From the IMG/VR virus record IMGVR_UViG_3300045825_000178, positions 1 to 45,515 of that record: a stretch of DNA of 45,515 bases; one strand, given 5' to 3'. The position numbers and the translations under genes are program-made. This document shows positions 34,552 to 42,638 of this stretch, in pieces. Below the pieces are notes generated by a model. That model was given only the letters and a program-made list of their open reading frames with translations, was not told the DNA's origin and ran no database searches. Position 1 is the stretch's first letter, and every line of letters begins with the position of its first letter. Origin of the DNA: a virus.

Positions 34552-35718
34552 TTACGTCAAGGTTAGGACCGTCCATGCTTGATCGAATAATCTATACGAG
34601 ATTGAACCTGAGTCCACACGTAGCTTCCGACTTCTGCGTATGGCAAACTCTGCCGTCGCCGTGTACGACAAAGCTGTACTGTTTACAATACTGTAGCCGT
34701 ACTGCTTGTCGTAACCAACAATGGTGTTGGCCGGCCAGTTGGGGTCTTGGCTGATTATGACAGATACCTTGTCAGGCCAAGTTGGATTCAGGATGGACTC
34801 AATGATGTCCACACGATTGCTGGTGCCAAAGTTGCTGCCAACAAGCGGGCGACCAGCACGATTTTCGATAGCAAGCGCACCGGCCAAGTCAGTGATGATA
34901 GTCGTAACCTGACGATAGCGACTGCCGTTAAACAGCCATGCCACCCATGCTTTTTGTGACAACGTGCCGGGAACAGTCAACGTTGCATCAAAGTCAGTCT
35001 TTGCATTTTTGACAGCGCCGGGAACACCAGACAGTGGACCCATACCAATGTCAGGATCACCATTGAGGAAGGCCAGTATCTGCATCTCAACGCGCTCAAG
35101 GTTCTCAACTTCAGCCTGACGACCCATAGACAGGGTGACCAGTGCCAAACTCGTAGAGTTCGCTGCTTCATCCGAAATCTCAAGACCGATAGACGTACCG
35201 GCGATCTTTGCAGATTTGTCAGATGCAGTAATCAGCAACATGCTGGCAGGTTCTGCCAACTGAGCGATAGCGCGGCTACGCCCTTGTTCGGCGCGTGTGA
35301 AGTCAAGCACAGGACGGTCAAACTTGGTGCCGGGGATGGTGTCGATAGTAGCCGCTTGACTGTTGAAGATAGCACTGATGCCATAGTCAGTCGAGGTCAA
35401 CTTGTTTTCGATGGAGTCCATCAAGTAGGCCACGGTAGCCAAGCGGCCAGAGATTGCACCTTCTTCAGTGATGGCACCAGCTGTAAAGCCTAGACCTTGC
35501 ATAGCAAAGCCCATCGTAACGCTCTTTCGTCCAGCACCAAGGCGAGAATACATCTGCTGCGTAGCAGTTGGCTGGCCCTCTTTTGTCGGGTACATCACAT
35601 CAAGCATTGCGCCAATGTGCTTGTAACCCTCAGCACTAGCGCGCTGCAAGGCACCAAGGCCGACCTCAGCTTGGTGTACTTCACCTTGTTCGTCAAAAAT
35701 ACCAATTGCTTGTTCCAT
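34552..35718 (-). CDS. Major capsid protein
   Basis: Protein of 388 residues: MEQAIGIFDEQGEVHQAEVG, MYPTKEGQPTATQQMYSRLG, then alpha/beta sequence, and a late YRQVTTIITDLAGALAIENR with NPTWPDKVSVIIS. Length, position after the protease/scaffold and decoration genes, a strong ribosome binding site (GGAG before ATG 35718) and a terminator immediately after all fit the capsid subunit of an HK97-fold head. No long N-terminal delta domain is apparent, which agrees with the separate scaffold gene upstream. Confidence 0.85.
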   Translation of the reverse strand: MEQAIGIFDEQGEVHQAEVGLGALQRASAEGYKHIGAMLDVMYPTKEGQPTATQQMYSRLGAGRKSVTMGFAMQGLGFTAGAITEEGAISGRLATVAYLMDSIENKLTSTDYGISAIFNSQAATIDTIPGTKFDRPVLDFTRAEQGRSRAIAQLAEPASMLLITASDKSAKIAGTSIGLEISDEAANSTSLALVTLSMGRQAEVENLERVEMQILAFLNGDPDIGMGPLSGVPGAVKNAKTDFDATLTVPGTLSQKAWVAWLFNGSRYRQVTTIITDLAGALAIENRAGRPLVGSNFGTSNRVDIIESILNPTWPDKVSVIISQDPNWPANTIVGYDKQYGYSIVNSTALSYTATAEFAIRRSRKLRVDSGSISYRLFDQAWTVLTLT

Positions 35719-35745
35719 TAGATGCTCCTGAATAACTGAAATTGA

Positions 35746-36228
35746 TTAGAGCAGTTCGATAACGCCGGTAGTGCCGATAGCACCCGTATTTGCGTTACCA
35801 AGACTGACCACACGCGCTTTGAACGGACCCGATCCGGCAGTTGCCTGCGTGGTCGCTTTAGTCACCTTCAATGGAGCAGTAAGAGCAGTACCAAATGGAA
35901 CAACAGTTCCTGTCACCACAAAATCACCCGTAGCGATAACACCCGTACCCGGCGTAAGCTGCAGGCCGTCAAAAGTGACGTTCTTGTAGCCCTTGCCGTA
36001 GATACCGATAATCGCAAAGCCGTCAACAGTCCCTTGATTGTTCAAGTTGGACGAGCCTTGAATAGCTTCGATAGCATCACCGGGAGCGGCCAGTATGTAG
36101 CTGTTAGCGGCAGCAAGCTTAACGGCTTTTCCGTTCTCAGCATTGTCGTGCTTTTGTACCGTAGTGCCACCACGCACGGTCATAACACGTTCGCTGTAGA
36201 TGGTTTCAGAAATGAGAAATTTTGGCAT
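35746..36228 (-). CDS. Head decoration protein, putative
   Basis: Protein of 160 residues, beta-rich: MPKFLISETIYSERVMTVRG, ANSYILAAPGDAIEAIQGSS, FAIIGIYGKGYKNVTFDGL. Decoration proteins (lambda gpD type) sit between the protease/scaffold gene and the capsid gene, as this one does, and usually have such an Ala/Gly/Val-rich composition. It is somewhat longer than lambda gpD (110). Assignment rests on position and composition, not on a signature motif. Confidence 0.65.
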   Translation of the reverse strand: MPKFLISETIYSERVMTVRGGTTVQKHDNAENGKAVKLAAANSYILAAPGDAIEAIQGSSNLNNQGTVDGFAIIGIYGKGYKNVTFDGLQLTPGTGVIATGDFVVTGTVVPFGTALTAPLKVTKATTQATAGSGPFKARVVSLGNANTGAIGTTGVIELL

Positions 36229-36248
36229 GATGTGTTACCCTTGATTGA

Positions 36249-36851
36249 TTACTTGGCGCGTGGAAGCTTGATAGCTATTTCTAGCTCACGATCAGTCATG
36301 GTCGGAGCCTTAGCGTCCGCTTCTGGCTTACCTAAGGAGGTAGCCGCAACGCCACCAACCTTAAATTTGGCTCTAAACAAGCCCGATAACCGGGTATGCT
36401 CAGCAAGTACTTCTGCTGGTGTCATCGCTGCAGCCGCTTCTGCGGTAGTACCAAAATGTAATCCCATCGTGCGAACAGAGGCGCGAGCAATGTCTGTCAT
36501 CGCTGCAGCCTGCGTAGCAGCCGCCGTGTTCGCTTGAACATTCGCAGCAAGGGCTGCAACTGCCGTAGCAGTCTCCACGCGAGCAGTCAGCAAGTCTTGA
36601 TTAGCAGTAGCAAGCATCCCCTTCAACAGAGCAACAGCTTCGTTTACCAGTGGTGCAACAGCTGCTACTGAAGTCGTACCACCACCGGCAGCTAGAGCTT
36701 CATCAGCTTCTCTAGCTGTTACTCTAGCAAGTTCTGCAGCAGCCGCTGCGGCTGACTCTGTAGCAATCTCTTCTTCGGTCTTTTCAGCACCAAGCTCAAC
36801 ACCGGCAGCCATCGCGGCAAGTTGTTCAGCTGAGAGGGTTTGTGTTTTCAT
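36249..36851 (-). CDS. Scaffold protein from nested in-frame start (Nu3-like)
   Basis: Same frame and stop as the protease gene, starting at ATG 36851 (protease residue 313) with AGGA seven nt upstream. The product of 200 residues begins MKTQTLSAEQLAAMAAGVEL and is helical, Ala-rich and acidic, with no protease residues. Lambda makes its scaffold Nu3 in the same way from within gene C. The ribosome binding site inside the longer gene is the main sign; the match to Nu3 is by arrangement, not by sequence. Confidence 0.78.
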   Translation of the reverse strand: MKTQTLSAEQLAAMAAGVELGAEKTEEEIATESAAAAAAELARVTAREADEALAAGGGTTSVAAVAPLVNEAVALLKGMLATANQDLLTARVETATAVAALAANVQANTAAATQAAAMTDIARASVRTMGLHFGTTAEAAAAMTPAEVLAEHTRLSGLFRAKFKVGGVAATSLGKPEADAKAPTMTDRELEIAIKLPRAK

Positions 36852-37787
36852 TGAGGTTCCTAAATGATTGGTGAGATTATCGGCCAGAAGGACAGTACCA
36901 GTCGATGCCTGTGCTTGGACATTGCTATTGTTGGTAGCACCTATGCCCCTAGACGCAGAGGCTGTCGTCTTTGCTTTTTTCATGAGCGCCATCGCTTTTT
37001 TCATGGCGTCCTCATAAGTGCCTACAGCGTCAACAAGTCCCGCTGTCTTAGCAGCCTTACCGAGAAACTCGCGGCCTTGACCAAACTTCTTGTCTGCTGT
37101 TGTAACTGCTACACCACGACCAGCCGCTACTTGAGGAAGGAAAATGTCATAGAGGTCGTTAGCCATAGTTTGCAGCGCGTCTTTAGCTTCTGCAGTCAGG
37201 GCCTCAAAAGGAGTAGCAAGCGCTTTTTCAGAGCCTGCACGAATGATAGTGGGTTTTATACCAGCCTGAGCAAGCTCTTGACTTCTATCCATGTGCACCA
37301 TTAGAATGCCAATGCTACCGACTATTGCAGTTTCAGACGCTACGGCATACTGACCTTGACTACCAAGCCAAAGTGCAGCGCTTGCCATCGCAGACCCTGT
37401 ATAGGTAACTACAGGTTTAATAGTGTCTACACGCGCAATCAACTGCGAGCATTCGTGGCAACCAGCTACCATGCCACCACCAGAGCCGATATTGAGCATG
37501 ATGGACTGCACTGCAGGGTCGGTGACAGCGGCAGCAAGTGCGTTTCTGATGTCGTTGTAGCCGATCATCCCAAAGAAGACGCCGAAGCCTGCACTGCCTT
37601 CAACAAGGGAACCTGCAATATTGATGACTCCAACGCCATTGTCAACGCTGAGAATCTGGCTAAGAACTTGGCTATCGTAGTTGAAATCAGCTTTGAAGCC
37701 AGCATCAGCCCTTGCTTTGAGCATCCCTTCAAGATACCCCTCATACGATTGCTGTGTGCCTGCCCAAAGTTGCAGTCCTGTTTTCAT
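36249..37787 (-). CDS. Capsid maturation protease, S49 (ClpP/SppA-fold), fused to scaffold
   Basis: Protein of 512 residues. Residues 1-260 form an S49 peptidase domain like lambda gpC: GVGVINIAGSL, the oxyanion region NIGSGGGMVAG, catalytic Ser136 in GSAMASAALWLGSQG, and Lys188 in AGSEKALATPFEALT as the general base. Residues from about 313 onward are Ala/Glu/Thr-rich and helical, a scaffold-type region (AAMAAGVELGAEKTEEEIAT). It cleaves the portal, scaffold or capsid inside the prohead. ATG 37787 has GAGGAA six nt upstream. A nested in-frame start at 36851 yields the free scaffold. Confidence 0.9.
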   Translation of the reverse strand: MKTGLQLWAGTQQSYEGYLEGMLKARADAGFKADFNYDSQVLSQILSVDNGVGVINIAGSLVEGSAGFGVFFGMIGYNDIRNALAAAVTDPAVQSIMLNIGSGGGMVAGCHECSQLIARVDTIKPVVTYTGSAMASAALWLGSQGQYAVASETAIVGSIGILMVHMDRSQELAQAGIKPTIIRAGSEKALATPFEALTAEAKDALQTMANDLYDIFLPQVAAGRGVAVTTADKKFGQGREFLGKAAKTAGLVDAVGTYEDAMKKAMALMKKAKTTASASRGIGATNNSNVQAQASTGTVLLADNLTNHLGTSMKTQTLSAEQLAAMAAGVELGAEKTEEEIATESAAAAAAELARVTAREADEALAAGGGTTSVAAVAPLVNEAVALLKGMLATANQDLLTARVETATAVAALAANVQANTAAATQAAAMTDIARASVRTMGLHFGTTAEAAAAMTPAEVLAEHTRLSGLFRAKFKVGGVAATSLGKPEADAKAPTMTDRELEIAIKLPRAK

Positions 37788-37895
37788 GTCATATTCCTCA
37801 TGCGTTGGAATTTTATGTGGTATTTGCGAGATAGCGTACCTAAAATCTTGGACTTCCGAGCATTTGCCGCTTCTACTCGATAACTTTTGGTGCCA

Positions 37896-39425
37896 TCAAG
37901 CCTTTGGACTTTTTGGGGCCTTTGGCGCTTTACTGGTCAATGTCTGGTCTATTGCACTGGTATTTGACGAGGGGTTCCCATTAGGGTCTGCTTTTACCGG
38001 CATTAAGAACATAGTTCCTGATAGAGGCTTGAATCCGGGTGGTGGAAGGTGTCCAGTAAGCTGTAAGCAAGCTTCTTCATCCGGCAAGTAGCCAATACTA
38101 AGTAATTCAAGCACCCTGCTTTGCTCCATCGACCTGAATGCCTCAAGCTCACTTTCTGGCTTCAATTCGATATTAGCGTACTTAAACTCTACATACACGT
38201 CCTGCCCAAGGATGCGGGTCGCAATTGTCAAGGCTCTGCTGTATACCTCGTTAAGCTTGACACGTAGCATGTTCGCCTGCTTTATGTATAACAGTGTTTC
38301 TGCAGATGCGGCGTTAGACGTTGTACCATGCCCAAGGATAACAGGTAGTGTCTTTGCACCTGCCGCCATCTTGCCATTTAACACCTTTTGCAAGCGCTCG
38401 ATAATTGCAGAAGGATCGTGACCTCCGTCAACAAAACCATAACCAACCGCATCAAAGCTTACAAGTGCATCTTCTGGAGCCAAGCCGTTTATCAATCTCT
38501 CGATAGAGCTTATTAACTCATTCTTGTAGGCAGTAAACTTGTCGGAGTCAGCCAGAATCTCTGGAGGCACCATCTTTTTGACTTTTTCGCTGTCAATGGT
38601 CGCCGTCAACCTTGGAAGCACTGCCCGCTTAAGTGCCCGCCTGACATCGTTGTTAAAGTCAGCATCAGCAAGTACTGGCTGTATAGAAGCCTCCAAGTAA
38701 CTACTTGGGTAAGCCTCTGTAAGCAAGTTGTCTACTGTAGTGTAGATAATCGTTGGCAAGTCAAGGTCGATGTCAGTCCCACCGATCCTCTGCTTAAGCT
38801 TGAACGAATTATCTTCGTCAAACATAATAAGAGTCGTAACAGACACCGGGTTAAAGCTTGCAGGCACCCTAGCCTTATCAAGCGCAACCTCAAGGCAGGC
38901 AGCACCGTCTAGTATCAACTCCAAGCCAAGCTCTTCACTGAGCGTCTGTAAGCCTTTCTGCGGTCCGAAGCTTCCATCTACATTGCCAAGGTAAGTCAAA
39001 CGCCGTAGAAGCTCAGACGCTAATCCAGAAGCCTCTGGATTAATAGTACCGTCCATATTACGGGCAGCTACAGAAAACCTTTCTGGAATACCAGTGCGGA
39101 GCAGAAAAGATACCGCACTAGACAAGTCTGGTGAAGCCTTGACAAGGCTCCGCATGACCTTTCTCGTATCACCTGCATTTCTCGCTTCCAGCCTATCAGA
39201 ACTGGCAAGGTTTCTGTCTACCCTACGAAGCGCCGCCGATGACGCAACAACAGAAGTTCTATATGCTGGTACGCTGACACCGCCCTTAGGCGGCTTCGGT
39301 AGTGCAAACGGTGGCAAAGCGCCATTACCACTTCCGATCTTAGCACTAAACCCTGCTTCTTCTTCGTCAACGAAGCGTGGTGCATTCCGGCCAAGCACCA
39401 ACATCATTCTCTGGAAATAGCCCAT
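37896..39425 (-). CDS. Portal protein
   Basis: Protein of 509 residues starting MGYFQRMMLVLGRNAPRFVD. Later SVSFLLRTGIPE-type and IIYTTVDNLL segments, a basic central region and a long C-terminal helix segment (MLRVKLNEVYSRALTIATRI) fit portal subunits that form the dodecamer for DNA entry. The gene lies between terminase and the capsid protease, as it should. The C-terminal tail is Pro/Lys/Thr-rich (SKAPKAPKSPKA). ATG 39425 has AAAGGA seven nt upstream; a TTG at 39455 is in frame but has no site. Two hairpins lie just upstream (see 39450-39487). Confidence 0.85.
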   Translation of the reverse strand: MGYFQRMMLVLGRNAPRFVDEEEAGFSAKIGSGNGALPPFALPKPPKGGVSVPAYRTSVVASSAALRRVDRNLASSDRLEARNAGDTRKVMRSLVKASPDLSSAVSFLLRTGIPERFSVAARNMDGTINPEASGLASELLRRLTYLGNVDGSFGPQKGLQTLSEELGLELILDGAACLEVALDKARVPASFNPVSVTTLIMFDEDNSFKLKQRIGGTDIDLDLPTIIYTTVDNLLTEAYPSSYLEASIQPVLADADFNNDVRRALKRAVLPRLTATIDSEKVKKMVPPEILADSDKFTAYKNELISSIERLINGLAPEDALVSFDAVGYGFVDGGHDPSAIIERLQKVLNGKMAAGAKTLPVILGHGTTSNAASAETLLYIKQANMLRVKLNEVYSRALTIATRILGQDVYVEFKYANIELKPESELEAFRSMEQSRVLELLSIGYLPDEEACLQLTGHLPPPGFKPLSGTMFLMPVKADPNGNPSSNTSAIDQTLTSKAPKAPKSPKA

Positions 39426-39449
39426 AGCAGTGTCCTTTAGGGTCAGACT

Positions 39450-39487
39450 TCCCAACCCGTTGGGTTGGGATTCTACCGGAGGCCGGT
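39450..39487 (-). other. Two tandem perfect hairpins between terminase and portal genes
   Basis: TCCCAACCC with a 3-nt loop and its exact complement (39450-39470), then ACCGG, loop AGG, CCGGT (39475-39487). Neither is followed by a U-run, so they are not typical terminators. They lie upstream of the portal ribosome binding site and downstream of the terminase stop. They could shape mRNA stability or processing. Confidence 0.7.
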
Positions 39488-39503
39488 AACTATCTTGATA
39501 GGA

Positions 39504-41186
39504 CTATCTATTTATTGGTGTCGTTAGTGGAGGCTTCAACCTGAAGCTTGTAACCAAAGCCACTGCATTGCTAACCCAAGTCTGCCGTGTACGCATCTGC
39601 CAAGCCAGCAGCATGTAACCAAGTGCAAAGTGCTGGTGGTCCACCTGTGTACCTGTCTTTTGCCATAGCCACACAAGTTCGTCTTTGACGAACACCTGAG
39701 TTCGCTTAAGTGAAGTGTAATGGCTGTTATAGTCTACCAGAGCCTTTGTCATTATCAAAGATGAGGTTTTGAACGCCGCCATCGTTTCGTCAAGCATCAT
39801 GGTTCTATTAACCTTGAGTAGCCGAAGATTGAGCTTCCCTTCTTCTGCATCCGGTGTCTTCTCTTGAAGTGTATACAACTGCACAGTTTTAGCCGACGCA
39901 AATACAGCACCATAAGCATTGGTGTCGTACTCACACACCTTCATAACTTCAGTTGTATACGGGTATACGTCATGTACAGATGCTACAACCCTATATTTCT
40001 TTATAAGTTCAAGTCTTCTAGTCTCCCAAATAGATATTGGCACCATCTCCCGATGTACCACTATAATCAAGCCTGCCGTATTAATTCTACCGATACACAC
40101 GGCGCATAGCAAGCCCATGTCGAAGCCCATGACATGTACTTCCGAACTATCCAAGGACACTTCAACTGTACTCTTTAGAATATCATCCAGCGTAATCTGC
40201 TCGTTCTTGTTTTCGCTAGTCTCGCCAAGCACCTGATTCATCCACTCTGATCTAGTATTATACTCAGTAGAGGTTCTAACAAGGTAAGATGGAACAAGCA
40301 CAAGACACGCAGTTACCGGCGTGATAAAGTAACTATGCGCCTCATAGTTATCGTCTGGATTCTCACATACCCATTCAAGCCTCTCAGGGTGTAAATCTGG
40401 GTCGTTACCGCAGGAAGGGCAAGTCCAGTGAGCCTCTCTCCATCTAATATCCTTAAGACTGACTTTTGTAATCAACTCTAAATCTTGGTCATATCCCGGA
40501 ATAACAATATCATTGTGGTAACTAGGCAACCACTTATGGCCACAGCACCCACACTCAGCCATGTGGCGCATACGCTTACTAGTTTCAGTTTCCTTCGTAA
40601 TTCCCACACCATTTATGGTAGGCGTACTGAACTGCCTTACAATTTGCAAGTCTGACGCCTGCAAGCGTGACCTGAATTGCTTTACTACGTCTGGATCACA
40701 GCGATCAATCTCATCAACTATCAAGCAGTCTGCACTAATAGAGAGTGCCGCTGTATCTGACTTGGTACCACGTATAAAGATAAAGTTCTTATTTATCTCT
40801 TTCAACTCCATCGAGTGCACATTAACGTTAACCAAGCGTCTAACTATAGGGCTGTTATCTATCAGAGGATTAAGCTTTGTAGTTACAAGCTTGTTTGCAT
40901 CTCCCGCAGTAGGTAATGCGTAGATACTGTTAAACTTCTTTTGTGTACAAGCAGCGGCCACAGCGTAGGCCATAGTCGTGATAGTCAAGCCGATCTGTGC
41001 TGGCTTAACCGTGTTATTTACCCTTGAGGTATCATTCAGAATGTCTTTTTGGTAGCCATAGCGTGTACCAAAGCTGAAGTGCCCACCCTCAAGCATAATG
41101 CTCTTTTCTACATACGCCGCCAAGTTCTGTAAGTTGTAGACATTGCGAACACCATCCTTAATTCTCTGTAGATGCTCAGACTTCAC
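39504..41186 (-). CDS. terL: Terminase large subunit (GpA-like)
   Basis: Protein of 560 residues that pumps and cuts DNA. ATPase: the deviant Walker A KPAQIGLT at 61-68 typical of GpA-like enzymes, and Walker B CLIVDEID at 154-161 with catalytic Glu159. Zinc-binding cysteines lie in ECGCCGHKW (212-215) and WTCPSCGN (255-258). Nuclease domain: VMGFDMG with Asp356, then VASVHDVYP and a late HQHFALGYML with a His. GpA-like terminases usually work with a small subunit and cut at cos-type sites, though no cos site is seen in this window. The start is GTG 41186 with GAGG six nt upstream, overlapping the previous stop by 11 nt. Confidence 0.93.
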   Translation of the reverse strand: MKSEHLQRIKDGVRNVYNLQNLAAYVEKSIMLEGGHFSFGTRYGYQKDILNDTSRVNNTVKPAQIGLTITTMAYAVAAACTQKKFNSIYALPTAGDANKLVTTKLNPLIDNSPIVRRLVNVNVHSMELKEINKNFIFIRGTKSDTAALSISADCLIVDEIDRCDPDVVKQFRSRLQASDLQIVRQFSTPTINGVGITKETETSKRMRHMAECGCCGHKWLPSYHNDIVIPGYDQDLELITKVSLKDIRWREAHWTCPSCGNDPDLHPERLEWVCENPDDNYEAHSYFITPVTACLVLVPSYLVRTSTEYNTRSEWMNQVLGETSENKNEQITLDDILKSTVEVSLDSSEVHVMGFDMGLLCAVCIGRINTAGLIIVVHREMVPISIWETRRLELIKKYRVVASVHDVYPYTTEVMKVCEYDTNAYGAVFASAKTVQLYTLQEKTPDAEEGKLNLRLLKVNRTMMLDETMAAFKTSSLIMTKALVDYNSHYTSLKRTQVFVKDELVWLWQKTGTQVDHQHFALGYMLLAWQMRTRQTWVSNAVALVTSFRLKPPLTTPINR

Positions 41187-41532
41187 TGAGTGCCTCTTCG
41201 TAGGCAGTTATAAAACTTTCACTAACTTCTGGAAAGTCCTTTAGAACTTTTATCAAGACTTCTTCCATCTTTTTCATGCGCTCAGAGTTAAATAGCTCAG
41301 TTCGGATAGTCGCTATCCTTCCAAGCACATTAACAACACTGTTAATCGTCTGCGCTCTCTGGTTTAAAGGCTCCTTCTTTGATGCCTCAAACATGCGCCT
41401 TGCAGCTATATAGTGAGAATATAGCTCATCTGCCAGATCAAGCTCTTCAAGCGCTACTACTGGAGAAAAAACTACTTCTTCTTCTTCTTTCGGTTTATCA
41501 GCTTTGGGAGGGGGTGCAAGACTTTCGTGCAT
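41176..41532 (-). CDS. Small acidic helical protein upstream of terminase, possible terminase partner
   Basis: Protein of 118 residues: a charged, disordered N-terminus (PKADKPKEEEEVV), then helices (ALEELDLADELYSHYIAARR, INSVVNVLGRIATIRTELFN, MKKMEEVLIKVLKDFPEV). It overlaps the start of the terminase gene (11 nt) and the HTH gene upstream (35 nt), which suggests translational coupling. It may be a terminase small subunit or an accessory packaging factor. No DNA-binding motif is visible here. ATG 41532 has only a weak upstream site. Confidence 0.6.
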   Translation of the reverse strand: MHESLAPPPKADKPKEEEEVVFSPVVALEELDLADELYSHYIAARRMFEASKKEPLNQRAQTINSVVNVLGRIATIRTELFNSERMKKMEEVLIKVLKDFPEVSESFITAYEEALSEV

Positions 41533-41944
41533 CTCTGGCTTTCTGTATTGTTAATTGTTTCTGAGCAAGCACTATCGCTACGTACCCTTGTATAAGCTCA
41601 GGACGGCGCTTCTTCGCTTTCTGCAAGAAGCGCTGCATGGTGTTGTAGCTGACGAAGGCTATATTTGCAGCCTCCTGAATTGTATGTTTGCCTTTCAACA
41701 CATCTATAGCAATCTCAAGCTTGAATAACTTTCTACCTTCAATCATAGGCCTCTTGTCTATGATCTGTATTTTAGTAAAAAACTTGTACGATAAGTAAGT
41801 CTCATGTACTCCAAGTTGCCTGGCAAGTGCCCTTGTTGTAATGATTCTGTTGAACAAGTCCATTTTCTGCTGCTCGGTGATCCTACTCTGTAGAGAACCG
41901 GGCTTGTGTATGTTGGGCTTTGGCCAGAATGACGGATATTGCAT
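41498..41944 (-). CDS. HTH DNA-binding protein, candidate terminase small subunit or regulator
   Basis: Protein of 148 residues. Two helix-turn-helix-like segments are visible: TTRALARQLGVHETYLSYKF at about 36-55 and TIQEAANIAFVSYNTMQRFL at about 87-106, with a Lys/Arg-rich helix after the second. A DNA-binding protein directly upstream of TerL is usually the small subunit that recognises the packaging site. The alternative is a transcription regulator of the late block. The ATG at 41944 follows an 8-bp inverted repeat (41945-41963) that contains the only candidate ribosome binding site, so translation could be self-controlled. First gene of the minus-strand block. Confidence 0.6.
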   Translation of the reverse strand: MQYPSFWPKPNIHKPGSLQSRITEQQKMDLFNRIITTRALARQLGVHETYLSYKFFTKIQIIDKRPMIEGRKLFKLEIAIDVLKGKHTIQEAANIAFVSYNTMQRFLQKAKKRRPELIQGYVAIVLAQKQLTIQKARDARKSCTPSQS

Positions 41945-41963
41945 GTCCAATATTTTATTGGAC
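41945..41963 (-). promoter_or_regulatory. Inverted repeat directly upstream of the HTH gene start
   Basis: GTCCAATA TTT TATTGGAC is a perfect 8-bp inverted repeat with a 3-nt centre touching the ATG of the HTH gene. It could be an operator for a dimeric protein or an RNA hairpin that hides the start. Which one cannot be decided from the sequence. Confidence 0.6.
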
Positions 41964-42054
41964 TTAGCGCCAGTATAGGAGTTACCATATTAGCAGAAGT
42001 CTTTTATGTCTTGTGATTTTTGATCTACGTCAAGCTCACTAGGCTTCTCTGCTT

Positions 42055-42100
42055 AAGGACTTACTTAGTACTCACTGTAGTACCTTTAGGACAAGTCTTT
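42055..42100. other. Nested stem-loop at the left end of the divergent region
   Basis: AAGGACTT (42055-42062) pairs with AAGTCTTT (42093-42100), one G-U pair, and inside it GTACT (42068-42072) pairs with AGTAC (42079-42083). It would lie in the leader of either strand. No U-run follows. Confidence 0.5.
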
Positions 42101-42204
42101 AGGGTTCTATCAGGGATTTTTGGCGATATAGGGGTCGTTTAGCTGGTTTTTCTTTAGTGCTGAGAAATTAGCAATATCAGCTTATTTTACTAGTTTTTGT
42201 ACGT

Positions 42205-42229
42205 TTTGTTACAAATATCTCGGTAAAAT
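42205..42229 (+). promoter_or_regulatory. Palindrome plus TAAAAT box, copy 1 of a repeated promoter-like element
   Basis: TTTGTTACAAA (a palindrome with one central base, 42205-42215), 8 nt, then TAAAAT (42224-42229). The same pair at the same spacing occurs at 45407-45431 upstream of a gene. It reads as a -10 box with an operator or activator site in the -35 to -10 interval. There is no clear -35 box. Confidence 0.55.
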
Positions 42230-42392
42230 GGTCAATTTTTTAAAATTTTTCGATTTTTAACGTGTTTTAGGTGTCATTTTTAGGTGCTATTTTAAGGTAG
42301 TTGGGGAAAGTTTTGGAGAAAAATTCTATTAGGCGAAGGCCTCTAGCGGGCACTTTCCGTGCCAATAAACCGCAAACCCTATACGTCAACCT

Positions 42393-42410
42393 ATAGGGGT
42401 TTACCCCTAT
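42393..42410. repeat. Perfect inverted repeat with TTTA centre
   Basis: ATAGGGG, TTTA, CCCCTAT. On the minus strand it lies just before a TTGACG (42389-42384), but no good -10 box follows at the right distance. It could be an operator or a hairpin. Confidence 0.7.
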
Positions 42411-42430
42411 TGTTTCCATCACAATCCCAC

Positions 42431-42536
42431 TGTCAGTTCCGGTGTCAGTTTCCCGTAAGCATCTTATGGTATGAATCGCGATGTCAGTCCTATGTAAGTT
42501 TAGCATGGTAGGTTTTAGGTGTCAGTCTCATGTAAG
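42431..42536 (+). repeat. Iteron-like direct repeats
   Basis: Three 17-bp copies of TGTCAGTYYCNYGTAAG-type sequence lie at 42443-42459, 42482-42498 and 42520-42536, spaced 39 and 38 bp apart, plus a partial copy TGTCAGTTCC at 42431-42440. ATGGTA occurs in both spacers at about the same place. Regular direct repeats at nearly four helical turns suggest cooperative binding by a replication or regulatory protein. This is not a CRISPR: copies are short, imperfect and few. Confidence 0.7.
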
Positions 42537-42602
42537 GGTTTTAGTGTAATCGCAAGTAAGGGCCTAGGTTACAATGTCTTACACTTGCCGTTATCAATTA
42601 GC

Positions 42603-42632
42603 TTGTATAGCCTTAGATAACCGTGCCATAAT
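42603..42632 (+). promoter_or_regulatory. Candidate sigma70 promoter for the right-hand plus-strand genes
   Basis: TTGTAT (42603-42608), 18 nt, CATAAT (42627-42632), which would start RNA near 42639, at the foot of the leader hairpin. Part of it, AGATAAC (42615-42621) then ATAATAT (42628-42634) then AGCCAG, is repeated at 43615-43640. The -35 box is only moderate. Confidence 0.5.
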
Positions 42633-42638
42633 ATAGCC

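Noticed and set aside
42384-42410. Minus-strand promoter with TTGACG as -35 box
   Set aside because: No acceptable -10 box lies 15-19 nt downstream.
42267-42506. Minus-strand open frame of 79 codons in the divergent region
   Set aside because: It runs across the iterons and inverted repeat, has no ribosome site and its product has no protein-like order.
42431-42536. Possible CRISPR array
   Set aside because: Repeats are only 17 bp, imperfect, three in number and have spacers of 21-22 bp that share sequence; there are no cas genes.
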